A stretch of DNA of 64,000 bases from Rhodanobacter spathiphylli B39. Lineage in GTDB: Bacteria > Pseudomonadota > Gammaproteobacteria > Xanthomonadales > Rhodanobacteraceae. The position numbers and the translations under genes were made by a program. The DNA is taken from positions 1 through 64,000 of the forward strand of contig NZ_AJXT01000018.1 of NCBI RefSeq assembly GCF_000264295.1, given 5' to 3'. Below, in pieces: positions 27,640-36,481 of the stretch. Positions within the stretch are counted from its first letter, which is position 1; every line of letters starts with the position of its first letter. The notes beneath the pieces were generated by a model that saw nothing but the letters and a program-made list of their open reading frames with translations, had not been told where the DNA came from and ran no database searches.

Positions 27640-29166
27640 ATGGATACGTTGCTACCTGTCGCACTGGCAACACGTCAGCCCACACGCAGGCTGCGCCTGG
27701 TGGCGTGCCTGTTCGCCCTGCTGCTTGCCAGCCCCGTCGCCTTCGCCGGCGCGGATGCCAGCAACGGAACCACCGCCCCCATCATCGCCCAGATCGACGC
27801 CGGCCATTTCCAGGCGGCCGAAGCAGCGATCACCGCTGCGCTGGCACAACCCGGCGTGCCGGCCGACACGCAGCACCAACTGGCGTTCCAGCGCGAGCGC
27901 ATGCGCCGCATCCTGCTCGACTTCACCCTGAGCGCCGACGACGTCAAGGCGCGCGCGCGCAAGCAGATCCCCGACCTCACCGACGCCGAGTTCGCCAAGT
28001 GGAACGCGGCCGGCCTGTTCGAGCATCAGCTGATCGACGGCAAGACGCTCTATTTCAAGCGTTCGCCGGGCAACCTGTTCCGGCTCAGCGCCGAGGCGGT
28101 GGCGCGGCGCGCCGTGCAGACGCCGATCAGCGACGGCCCGATGGAAGCGTTGAACGATCACCAGCGCGCGATCTACAAGGCGGCGCTGGCCGGACATCGC
28201 AGCAGCGTTTTGCCGCGCCGCTTGCGCATGACGCAGACGCTGACCGTCGCCGCCGACGCCGTCCCCGCCGGCGAAATCGTGCGCGCCTGGATTCCGTATC
28301 CGCAGGCGATACCCGGCCAGCAGGAAGACATCCGCTACGTGGCCAGCGTGCCGGCGCAGCACCGCATCGCGCCCGAGTCCGCGCCGCAGCGCACCGCGTA
28401 TCTGGAGAAGCCGGCGGTGGCCGGGCAGAAGACCGTGTTCTCGGTCACCTGGGAACTGACCCAGTACGCGCAGTACCACGCGATCGATCCGGCCCGCGTG
28501 GTACCCGCCACGATCACCCCCGAGCTGGCGCCGTTCGTGGCCGAGCGCTCGCCGCACATCGTGTTCACCGACGCGATGCGCGCGTTCTCGCGCAAGGTGG
28601 TCGGCGACGAGAAGAACCCGTACCGCATCGCGCAGAAACTGTTCGCCGCGGTCGACCGGATTCCCTGGGCCGGCGCCCGCGAATACTCGACGATCTCCAA
28701 CATCAGCGACTACGCCCTGCACGCCGGCCATGCCGACTGCGGCCAGCAGACCCTGTTGCTGATGACGCTGCTGCGGCTCAACGGCATCCCCACGCGCTGG
28801 CAGTCGGGCATGGTGTTCTCCAGTGACGGCAGCGGCTACAGCAACATCCACGACTGGGGCTTCGCCTACCTCGCGCCCTACGGCTGGGTGCCGATGGACG
28901 TCACCACCGGCCGCCTGCATCCGTCGCCCGCGGACGACCCGGCGCTGGAATGGTTCTACCTCGGCGGGCTTGACGAATACCGCATCGCCTTCAACAGCGA
29001 CTACGACCGTCCGTTCCAGCCGGCCAAGCAGCAGTTCCGCTCGGACAACGTGGACTCGCAGCGCGGCGAGGCGGAGTGGCGCGGCGGCAACATCTATTTC
29101 GATCAGCTGGATTACGACTTCGACTGGCAGCTTCTGCCGGCGGCGCAGGGACGCAGCGGCAAATAA
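27640..29166 (+). CDS. secreted transglutaminase-like protein
   Basis: 508-aa exported protein. A signal peptide covers residues to about FAGADA after a basic n-region. A domain of unknown function extends to about 190, followed by a transglutaminase-like fold. The papain-like triad is visible: C367 (GHADCGQQT), H404 (NIHDWGF) and D420 (VPMDVT). Bacterial members are usually proteases or peptide amidases, so it may process peptides before uptake by the TonB receptor that follows after 53 bases. The ATG at 27640 has GGGGA 9 bases upstream; an in-frame TTG further up is less likely. Confidence 0.78.
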   Translation: MDTLLPVALATRQPTRRLRLVACLFALLLASPVAFAGADASNGTTAPIIAQIDAGHFQAAEAAITAALAQPGVPADTQHQLAFQRERMRRILLDFTLSADDVKARARKQIPDLTDAEFAKWNAAGLFEHQLIDGKTLYFKRSPGNLFRLSAEAVARRAVQTPISDGPMEALNDHQRAIYKAALAGHRSSVLPRRLRMTQTLTVAADAVPAGEIVRAWIPYPQAIPGQQEDIRYVASVPAQHRIAPESAPQRTAYLEKPAVAGQKTVFSVTWELTQYAQYHAIDPARVVPATITPELAPFVAERSPHIVFTDAMRAFSRKVVGDEKNPYRIAQKLFAAVDRIPWAGAREYSTISNISDYALHAGHADCGQQTLLLMTLLRLNGIPTRWQSGMVFSSDGSGYSNIHDWGFAYLAPYGWVPMDVTTGRLHPSPADDPALEWFYLGGLDEYRIAFNSDYDRPFQPAKQQFRSDNVDSQRGEAEWRGGNIYFDQLDYDFDWQLLPAAQGRSGK

Positions 29167-29219
29167 CAGAAAGCCTTCAATAAACATGGCATCGACGGCG
29201 TCGATGGGGAGATGGGGAA

Positions 29220-32200
29220 ATGAGCAACAGTCGCAGCTTGCGCAGAACCGTACTTTGCATGGCGCTGGGCCTCGGCCTGGGGTCACTGGCAACGCCGGCG
29301 GCCTTCGCCGGCAACAATGACGGTTCGGTGGTGGGCCATGCCCAGGCCGGCGCGGTGATCACCGCGGTGAATCCGGCCACCGGGCTGACCCGCACGATCA
29401 CCGCCGACCAGCGCGGCAACTACCGCTTCCCGTTCCTTCCCGTCGGCGACTACACCGTCAGCGCCAGCGTGAATGGCCAGCCGGTTGGTCAGCCGCGCAC
29501 CGTCACCGTCAGCCTCGGCAATGCCACCACGCTGGACCTGGGCGCCTCGCCCAGCGCCACCGACCTGTCGGCGATCCAGGTCACCGGCAACGGCCTGCCG
29601 GTGATCGACGTGACCTCGACCGAGTCGGCCACCAATGTCTCGCGCGCCGAACTGGTGCGCCTGCCGGTCGACCAGAACGTCACCTCGGTGGCCCTGCTGG
29701 CGCCGGGCGTGGTCAAGGGCAACGCGGGCTTCGGCGGCATTTCCTTCGGCGGCTCATCGATCGCCGAGAACTCCTTCTACGTCAACGGCCTCAACGTCAC
29801 CGACTTCTACAACCGCAACGGCTTCTCCGAAGCCCCGTTCGCCTTCTACGACCAGTTCCAGGTCAAGACCGGCGGCTACTCGGTGGAGTTCGGCCGCACC
29901 ACCGGCGGCGTGGTCAACGCGGTGGCGCGCTCGGGCACCAACGAGCTGAAGGGCGGCGTCGAGATCACCCTGGAGCCGGGCAACTGGCATTCGCGGGCCG
30001 ATGACCAGTACAACGCCGAGGGCAAGCGTTACATCACCGCCAGCCGCGACCAGGACTCGCTGGTGAAGACGAACGTCTGGGCGTCCGGCCCGATCATCAA
30101 GGACAAGCTGTTCATCTTCGCGATGTACGAAGCCCGCGGCAGCAGCCCGCGCAATACCAACGACCCCGGCAACACGCTCACCTCGAACAGCGCCAACACC
30201 GGTTTCTGGGGCACCACGATCGACTGGAACATCACCGACAGCAACGCTCTGCAGCTGATGGCGTTCTCCAACAAGAACAAGAACACCGGCGACGTCTACG
30301 GCTACCACTACGACACGAACACCATCGACGCCCTGAGCAACAAGATCTTCTCCGACACCGGTGGCAAGAACTGGGCGCTGACCTGGACCAGCTACCTCAC
30401 CAACGACCTGTCGATGAAGCTGATGTACGGCCGCAACGAACGCGAAGCGTTCACCCGCTCGCAGCTGGACATCAGCTGCAACTACGTGTCGGGCAACAAC
30501 GCCTTCCTGCAGCTCCACGACCCGGGCGTCGCGCTGGGCTGCACCAGCAATTCCACCGTCTACGATCGCAACGACATCCGCAAGCAGGCGCGCGCCGACT
30601 TCGAATGGACGCTGGGCGACCACCTGCTGCGCTTCGGCTACGACCACGAGAACGACACCTCCGACTACAGCCGTTACTACGCCGGCCCGGGTGCGTACTA
30701 CTACAACCTCTATGCGGCCAACGCCGGCACCACCATCCCGAACGGCGGCGTGGTGCCGGCCGGCTACGACTCCTACATCCGCGCCCGCCGCTACGAGATC
30801 TCCGGCACGTTCACCACCAAGAACGCCGCCTACTACATCGAGGACAACTGGCAGGTCACGCCCAACCTGGTGCTCAACCTCGGCGTGCGCAACGACAGCT
30901 TCGACAACCAGGACGCGGCAGGCCGCAGCTACATCAAGATGGACCGGCAGATCGCCCCGCGACTGGGCTTCTCCTGGGACATGAAGGGTGACGGCAGTAC
31001 CAAGCTGTTCGGCAACCTCGGCCGCTACTACCTGCCGGTGGCCAACGTGATCAACATCAAGCAGGCCGGCGGCCTGCTCGATGAGCGCACCTATTACGCG
31101 TTCGACGGCTGGGACTACCAGACCCTCAACGGCGTCGAGTACGCCATCCCGAAGCTCGGCCCGCAGATCGGTGCGGTCGACGATTCGCAGGGCGACGGCA
31201 CCGTCGGCGACCTGCGCTCGGAAGTCGACAAGAACATGGACCCGGTCTACCAGGACGAGGCGATCCTCGGCTTCCAGCAGCTGATCAGCAACAGCTGGTC
31301 GTGGGGCGTCAAGGGCACCTATCGTCGCCTGCACAACGCGATCGACGACATGGAAATCAGCGCCACCGCCCAATGTGGTGAAGACGGCTACATCGGCTGG
31401 GTGATGGCCAACCCGGGAACGAAAGTTACCGTGTGGGGCGACACCAACTGCGACGGCACGCCTGACGGTTACCTCACTGTCGATACCGCGAAGGAAGGCT
31501 GGGCGATGTATCGCCAGGACGGCGTCGATGCCAACAACGAACCGATCATGACCTACATCGGGCAACATGGCTGGGTGAAGCCCAAGCGCACCTACGCGGC
31601 CGTCGAGCTGCAACTGGACCGTGCGTGGGACGAGAAGTGGTCGATGAACGCCTCGTACACGATGTCGTGGAACCGCGGCAACGCGGAAGGCCCGGTCAAC
31701 TCCGACACCAACTTCGACGACACTGGCCGCACCGAGAACTTCGATGATCCGTGGGTCAACATGGGCGGCGATGGCTACCTGCCGAACGACCGCCGTCACC
31801 AGTTCAAGCTGCGCGGCGCCTATGCGCTGACTCCTCACTGGCAGCTCGGCGCCGACCTCAACGTGGCCTCCGGCGGCCCGATCACCGGCTTCGGCGTGGG
31901 CAATCCCTACGACACCAAGAATTACCACAGCTACTTCATCTGCGTGGATAACTGCAACTCGCCGTTTTCCGCGGAACGTGTCTACGAGCGCTCACCGCGC
32001 GGCAAGTACGGCCGCCTGCCGTGGACCTACAACCTCAACGCCGGCATCACCTACGTGAAGCCATTTGACGGTGGAGAGTTCCGGGTGAAACTGGCCGTCT
32101 ACAACCTGCTCAACCAGAAGCGCACCACCCGGGTGGACCAGGACCTGCAGACCGACATCGGCGACGTGATTGACGACCAAGGAAACGATACTGGCGTCGG

Positions 32201-32282
32201 CCAGCTCAATCCGACGTTCCGCCAGCCGCTGGGCTTCCAGTCGCCGCGGTTCACCCAGCTGACCATGTCCATCAACTTCTGA
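29220..32282 (+). CDS. Oar-like TonB-dependent outer membrane receptor
   Basis: 1020-aa outer membrane protein. The order is signal peptide (1-30), carboxypeptidase-regulatory-like beta domain (about 36-105), a possible TonB box LSAIQVTG (about 117-124), plug domain (to about 240), and a 22-strand barrel ending in the terminal Phe of MSINF. The added N-terminal domain is typical of Oar/Cna-type receptors of Xanthomonadales, which import polymers or peptides. Given the flanking genes, cell-wall peptides are the likely ligand. A strong terminator follows. Confidence 0.88.
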   Translation: MSNSRSLRRTVLCMALGLGLGSLATPAAFAGNNDGSVVGHAQAGAVITAVNPATGLTRTITADQRGNYRFPFLPVGDYTVSASVNGQPVGQPRTVTVSLGNATTLDLGASPSATDLSAIQVTGNGLPVIDVTSTESATNVSRAELVRLPVDQNVTSVALLAPGVVKGNAGFGGISFGGSSIAENSFYVNGLNVTDFYNRNGFSEAPFAFYDQFQVKTGGYSVEFGRTTGGVVNAVARSGTNELKGGVEITLEPGNWHSRADDQYNAEGKRYITASRDQDSLVKTNVWASGPIIKDKLFIFAMYEARGSSPRNTNDPGNTLTSNSANTGFWGTTIDWNITDSNALQLMAFSNKNKNTGDVYGYHYDTNTIDALSNKIFSDTGGKNWALTWTSYLTNDLSMKLMYGRNEREAFTRSQLDISCNYVSGNNAFLQLHDPGVALGCTSNSTVYDRNDIRKQARADFEWTLGDHLLRFGYDHENDTSDYSRYYAGPGAYYYNLYAANAGTTIPNGGVVPAGYDSYIRARRYEISGTFTTKNAAYYIEDNWQVTPNLVLNLGVRNDSFDNQDAAGRSYIKMDRQIAPRLGFSWDMKGDGSTKLFGNLGRYYLPVANVINIKQAGGLLDERTYYAFDGWDYQTLNGVEYAIPKLGPQIGAVDDSQGDGTVGDLRSEVDKNMDPVYQDEAILGFQQLISNSWSWGVKGTYRRLHNAIDDMEISATAQCGEDGYIGWVMANPGTKVTVWGDTNCDGTPDGYLTVDTAKEGWAMYRQDGVDANNEPIMTYIGQHGWVKPKRTYAAVELQLDRAWDEKWSMNASYTMSWNRGNAEGPVNSDTNFDDTGRTENFDDPWVNMGGDGYLPNDRRHQFKLRGAYALTPHWQLGADLNVASGGPITGFGVGNPYDTKNYHSYFICVDNCNSPFSAERVYERSPRGKYGRLPWTYNLNAGITYVKPFDGGEFRVKLAVYNLLNQKRTTRVDQDLQTDIGDVIDDQGNDTGVGQLNPTFRQPLGFQSPRFTQLTMSINF

Positions 32283-32297
32283 TCGACCTCCCCGATC

Positions 32298-32329
32298 GCG
32301 GCCCGCCAGCTGGCGGGCCGCACTTTTTT
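32298..32329 (+). terminator. terminator after the TonB receptor gene
   Basis: GCGGCCCGCCAGC-TGGCGGGCCGC, a near-perfect stem, then CACTTTTTT. It separates the receptor unit from the lysA operon. Confidence 0.9.
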
Positions 32330-32362
32330 GAAACCCCTTTCCCGAAAGACGGCGTACCTGCC

Positions 32363-33664
32363 ATGTTTCCGCAAACCAGCCGTCCCGCATCGCCGGCGCC
32401 GATCTCCGAAACCACCGACGAGTCCCGCCTGTTCGATGGCGTCGACCTGCCACGGCTGGCTGAACGCATGGGCACGCCGCTGCACGCCTACTCGGCCAGC
32501 GCGATCCGCCAGCGCATCGATGAACTGCACGCCGCCCTGCACGGGCTGGACGCACTGATCTGCTACGCGGTGAAGGCCAATTCGAACCTGGCCATCCTGC
32601 AGCTGATGGCGAATGCCGGCGTGGGCGCCGACATCGTCTCGGTGGGCGAACTGCGCCGCGCGCTGCATGCGGGCATTCCCGCCGAACGCATCGTGTTCTC
32701 CGGCGTCGGCAAGAACGCCGACGAGATCGCCGGCGCGCTGAACGTCGGCATCCAGCGCTTCAACGTGGAATCGCACGACGAACTGCTCACCCTGCAACGC
32801 GTGGCCCGGGCCCAGGACGTGGTGGCGCGCGCCGCCGTGCGCATCAACCCCGACGTGGATGCACAGACCCACGCGAAGATTTCCACCGGCAAGTCGGAGA
32901 ACAAGTTCGGCGTCAGCATCGACGAGGCGCGCCGCTGGTTCGCCGAACGCAAGTCGCTGAGCCACGTGCAACTCGATGGCCTGCACGTGCACATCGGCTC
33001 GCAGATCCTCAGCGTCGAACCGTTCCGGCTCGCGCTGCAGCGCGTCGCCGCGTTCTGGCGCGAGCTCGAACAGGCCGGCCACCCGATCCGCAGCATCGAC
33101 GTCGGTGGCGGGCTCGGCGTGTGCTACCGCGCCGGCGTGGACCAGCCGGTGGCCGCCGCCGACTACGTGGCCGTGATCCGCGCAGCGCTGGCCGGCTATC
33201 ACGGCCGCCTGCTGCTGGAGCCCGGCCGCTACCTGGTGGCGGAGGCCGGCGTGTTGCTGACCCGGGTGATCCGGGTCAAGCCGGGCGAGCAGCGCCAGTT
33301 CCTGGTGCTGGACGCGGCGATGAACGACCTGCAGCGCCCCAGCCTGTACGACGCCTGGCACGACATCGTCCCGGTCATCGACGAGGGCCGGCCCGTCACC
33401 ACCTACGACATCGTCGGCCCGGTCTGCGAAACCGGCGACACCTTCGCCCGCGGCCGCGAGTTGCCCCGCTGCGATGCGGGCGACCTGTTGCTGATCAGGG
33501 CCACCGGCGCGTACGGTGCATCGATGGCGTCCACCTACAACTCGCGACCGCTGGCCGCCGAGGTGATGGTGCAGAACGGCCGCTATGCCATCGTGCGGCG
33601 CCGCCAGCACTTCGAGGAAATGATTGCCGGCGAGCAGCCGGCCCGCCAATGGGAGACCGCATGA
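32363..33664 (+). CDS. lysA: diaminopimelate decarboxylase
   Basis: 433-aa fold-type III PLP enzyme converting meso-DAP to L-lysine. The PLP lysine is K71 in ICYAVKANSN; HVHIGSQI, DVGGGLGV, LEPGRYLV and catalytic Cys in GPVCETGD are present. It has a non-conserved N-terminal extension of about 20 residues. Here it heads an operon of D-peptide hydrolases, not a lysine-biosynthesis cluster, which suggests a catabolic use of DAP released from murein. Its stop overlaps the next ATG (ATGA). Confidence 0.9.
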   Translation: MFPQTSRPASPAPISETTDESRLFDGVDLPRLAERMGTPLHAYSASAIRQRIDELHAALHGLDALICYAVKANSNLAILQLMANAGVGADIVSVGELRRALHAGIPAERIVFSGVGKNADEIAGALNVGIQRFNVESHDELLTLQRVARAQDVVARAAVRINPDVDAQTHAKISTGKSENKFGVSIDEARRWFAERKSLSHVQLDGLHVHIGSQILSVEPFRLALQRVAAFWRELEQAGHPIRSIDVGGGLGVCYRAGVDQPVAAADYVAVIRAALAGYHGRLLLEPGRYLVAEAGVLLTRVIRVKPGEQRQFLVLDAAMNDLQRPSLYDAWHDIVPVIDEGRPVTTYDIVGPVCETGDTFARGRELPRCDAGDLLLIRATGAYGASMASTYNSRPLAAEVMVQNGRYAIVRRRQHFEEMIAGEQPARQWETA

Positions 33665-34872
33665 ACACCATCCTCCGCCTTGCCCTGCTCGCCGCACTGG
33701 CCGCCAGCACCGCCGTATCGGCGCGGCCCGTACAGGACCCGCCGGTCACCATCGACAGCCACGTCGACATCCCGTTCAACTACATGGGCGAGCCGCGCTT
33801 CGACGCCGGCAAGGACACCCGCCTGCTGGTCGACCTGGGCAAGATGGAACGCGGCGGACTCAACGCGGCGTTCTTCGTGATCTGGGTGCCGCAGCACCAG
33901 CTCGACGCCGCGGGCTACGCCAAGGCGGTACAGCAGGCCAGCCAGAAGTACGACGGCATCGGCCGCATGCTGATGATGTATCCCGACCGCATCCGCCTGG
34001 CCACCACGCCCGAGCAGCTGCTGGCCAACCACAAGGCCGGCCTGCTCTCGGCCACCATCGAGATCGAGAACGCCTACTCGCTCGGCCACGACCTGCGCCG
34101 CCTCGACGCCGCCTTCGATCGCGGCGCACGCTCGGTCGGCCTGGTCCACGTCGGCAACAACGACCTGTGCACCAGCTCGCTGCCCGACACCGAACACGGC
34201 GAGCCGGCGATGAACAGCGCCGGCGACCGGGGCATGAGCGACTTCGGCCGCGCCGTGGTGAAGCGGGCCAACCAGCTCGGCATGATGATCGACATCTCGC
34301 ACGCCTCGGACAACTGCGTGCGCGACGCGCTGAAGGCCTCCGCCACGCCGATCATCGCCACCCACTCCGGCGCCCGCGCCGTGCTCGACCATCCGCGCAA
34401 CCTGCCCGACGACCTGCTGCGGGCGATCGCCGCCAAGGGCGGCGTGATCGACGCCGTCGCCTACAAGGAATTCCTCAAGAAGGACCCGGGCCGCGAGGCC
34501 GCGGAAAAGAAGCTGCAGGACGCCGTGGCGAAACAGGCCGGCGAAAAGAAGTACGACAGCGACAGCGACGACTACCGCCCCGAGATGGAAGCGGGCATGG
34601 CCGAGATCCAGAAGAAATACCCGCTGGCCACGCTGGACGACTACGTGAAGCAAATCCGCCACATGGTGGAGGTGGCAGGCATCGACCACGTCGGCATTTC
34701 CTCCGACTTCGACGGCGGTGGCGGCATCACCGGCTGGAAAGACGCCAGCGAAACCCGCAACGTCACCGCCGCCCTGCGCCAGGCCGGCTTCAGCGACGCG
34801 GATATCGCCAAGCTGTGGGGCGGCAACCTGCTGCGCGTGTGGGGCGAGGTCGAGCGCCATGCACAGCACTGA
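33661..34872 (+). CDS. M19 membrane dipeptidase (renal dipeptidase family)
   Basis: 403-aa exported zinc dipeptidase with a signal peptide (about 1-21). Metal ligands include H34-x-D36 (DSHVD), the bridging Glu of TIEIENA, and the histidines of DISHAS and ATHSGA. This family is unusual in cleaving dipeptides with a C-terminal D-residue, so L,D-dipeptides from murein are plausible substrates. A charged insertion (KKYDSDSDD) occurs near 300. The gene is coupled to lysA by ATGA, and the following gene starts within its last 14 bases. Confidence 0.88.
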   Translation: MNTILRLALLAALAASTAVSARPVQDPPVTIDSHVDIPFNYMGEPRFDAGKDTRLLVDLGKMERGGLNAAFFVIWVPQHQLDAAGYAKAVQQASQKYDGIGRMLMMYPDRIRLATTPEQLLANHKAGLLSATIEIENAYSLGHDLRRLDAAFDRGARSVGLVHVGNNDLCTSSLPDTEHGEPAMNSAGDRGMSDFGRAVVKRANQLGMMIDISHASDNCVRDALKASATPIIATHSGARAVLDHPRNLPDDLLRAIAAKGGVIDAVAYKEFLKKDPGREAAEKKLQDAVAKQAGEKKYDSDSDDYRPEMEAGMAEIQKKYPLATLDDYVKQIRHMVEVAGIDHVGISSDFDGGGGITGWKDASETRNVTAALRQAGFSDADIAKLWGGNLLRVWGEVERHAQH

Positions 34873-36481
34873 TCAAGCATTGCTCCCTCCCCTGCACCGC
34901 AGGGGAGGGCTGGGGTGGGGTGCTCTTGCTCTTGCTCTTGCTCTTGCTCTTTCTCTTGCGCTCCTGCTCGCCGTCCCGCCCGGCGCCGTCGCCCAAACCG
35001 CCAACCCCGCCTACGACAAGATCGTCGACGCCACCATCGCCCGCTACCACCTGCCCGGCATCGCCGTGGGCGTGATCGAGAACGGCAAGGTCGTCTACAC
35101 CCGCACTGCCGGCGAAACCGTCGCCGGCTCCGGCCGGAAGATCACCCCGCAGACGCTGTTCAAGATCGCCTCCAACAGCAAGGCGATGACCACCGCCCTG
35201 CTCGGCCGCCTGGTCGACCAGGGCAAGCTGCGCTGGGACGATCCGGTGACGAAGTACCTGCCGGAATTCCGCATGCACGATCCGTGGGTCACCGCGAACA
35301 TGCGCGTGGCCGACCTGCTCACCCATTCCAGCGGCCTGCCCGAGGGCGGCGGCGACCTGATGCTGTGGCCGGAGCCGAACGCGTTCACCCGCGCCGACAT
35401 CATCCACGGCCTGCGCTTCATCAAGCCCGGCTACAGCTTCCGTTCGCAATACCAGTACGACAACCTGCTCTACGTGGTGGCCGGCGAAGTCGCCGCCGCC
35501 GCAGGCGGCGCGTCGTACGAAACGCTGATGCATCGCGAAGTGTTCGCGCCGCTGCAGCTGGACCGTTGCCAGGTCGGCGCGTGGAACCGCGACACAGTGG
35601 GCGACGTGGCCACGCCGCATCGCCGCGACGGCGAGCGCAACGTGCCGATCCCGGAAGCCGCCGCGATCCCGGCGATCACCTCCGCGCCGGCCGGCGGCAT
35701 CCGCTGCGACCTCACCGACATGCTGAGCTGGGCGCGCAACTGGCTGGTGCCGACCCACGCACAGCTGCAGTGGCTGTCGCCGGTGCAACGCGAGGTGCTG
35801 CAGGCGCCGCACATGCTGATTCCGGTCTCCGCGCAACGCCGCGCCTGGGACCACTCGCACGTGATGGCCTACGGCTACGGCTGGCGCATGACCGACGTGG
35901 ACGGCCAGTGGCTGGTCTGGCACACCGGCACCCTGAACGGCATGTACTCGATGCTGGCCCTGCTGCCGGATCGCAACAGCGGCTTCGTGTTCATGATCAA
36001 CGGCGAGGCGGACGATGCGCGCACCGTGCTCGGCGAAATGCTGACCAAGCACTTCACCGCGCCGGCCGAACCGCGGGACGTGAACTGGTACGCCGACGCG
36101 CTGGAGCAACGAGCCGCGCAACGCCCCGCCGACGCCACGGCGCCGGACACCTCGGCACAACGCCCGGCCACCACCACCGAACTCGCCTCATGGACCGGCG
36201 CCTACCGCGACCCGTGGTTCGGCGGCGTCTCGCTGTGCCCGCGCGACGGCAAGGTCCGTTTCGCCGCCACGAAGTCGCCTTCGCTGACCGGCACCGTGAT
36301 GCGCCTGGGCGAGCGCTACCTGGTGCACTGGGACGGCGGCGAGCTCGATGCATGGCTCGATTTCCACGCCGCCTCCGCCGGCACGCCGACCACCTTGCGC
36401 ATGGCCAAGCTCGATCCGCAGGGCGACTTCAGCTCCGACTACGAAGACCTCGACTTCCAGCGCACGGAAGACTGCCCATGA
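34859..36481 (+). CDS. beta-lactamase-fold serine hydrolase (class C type)
   Basis: 540-aa exported protein of the serine beta-lactamase/D-aminopeptidase family. Motifs are S105-N-S-K108 (nucleophile and base), YDN, and WHTGTLNG. A C-terminal beta domain follows residue 400. Likely a D,D- or D-amino-peptidase. The first 20 residues (PPLHRRGGLGWG) are encoded by a palindromic repeat, and the hydrophobic core of the signal peptide (ALALALALAL) by five GCTCTT copies. The start overlaps the end of the M19 gene; internal starts downstream of the repeat are not obvious. Confidence 0.82.
   Translation: MHSTDQALLPPLHRRGGLGWGALALALALALSLALLLAVPPGAVAQTANPAYDKIVDATIARYHLPGIAVGVIENGKVVYTRTAGETVAGSGRKITPQTLFKIASNSKAMTTALLGRLVDQGKLRWDDPVTKYLPEFRMHDPWVTANMRVADLLTHSSGLPEGGGDLMLWPEPNAFTRADIIHGLRFIKPGYSFRSQYQYDNLLYVVAGEVAAAAGGASYETLMHREVFAPLQLDRCQVGAWNRDTVGDVATPHRRDGERNVPIPEAAAIPAITSAPAGGIRCDLTDMLSWARNWLVPTHAQLQWLSPVQREVLQAPHMLIPVSAQRRAWDHSHVMAYGYGWRMTDVDGQWLVWHTGTLNGMYSMLALLPDRNSGFVFMINGEADDARTVLGEMLTKHFTAPAEPRDVNWYADALEQRAAQRPADATAPDTSAQRPATTTELASWTGAYRDPWFGGVSLCPRDGKVRFAATKSPSLTGTVMRLGERYLVHWDGGELDAWLDFHAASAGTPTTLRMAKLDPQGDFSSDYEDLDFQRTEDCP
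34882..34957 (+). repeat. palindromic repeat plus (GCTCTT)5 microsatellite inside a coding sequence
   Basis: GCTCCCTCCCCTGC..GCAGGGGAGGGCTGGGGTGGGG (34882-34920) is a hairpin followed by a GGGGTGGGGT tail. It matches both arms of the element at 56105-56210. Directly after it, GCTCTT is repeated five times (34922-34951), then TCTCTT. All of it is in frame and encodes the N-terminus and signal peptide of the serine hydrolase. Confidence 0.88.

Noticed and set aside
34922..34957. CRISPR array
   Set aside because: The repeats are 6-bp direct copies without spacers and lie inside a coding sequence; no cas genes are present.
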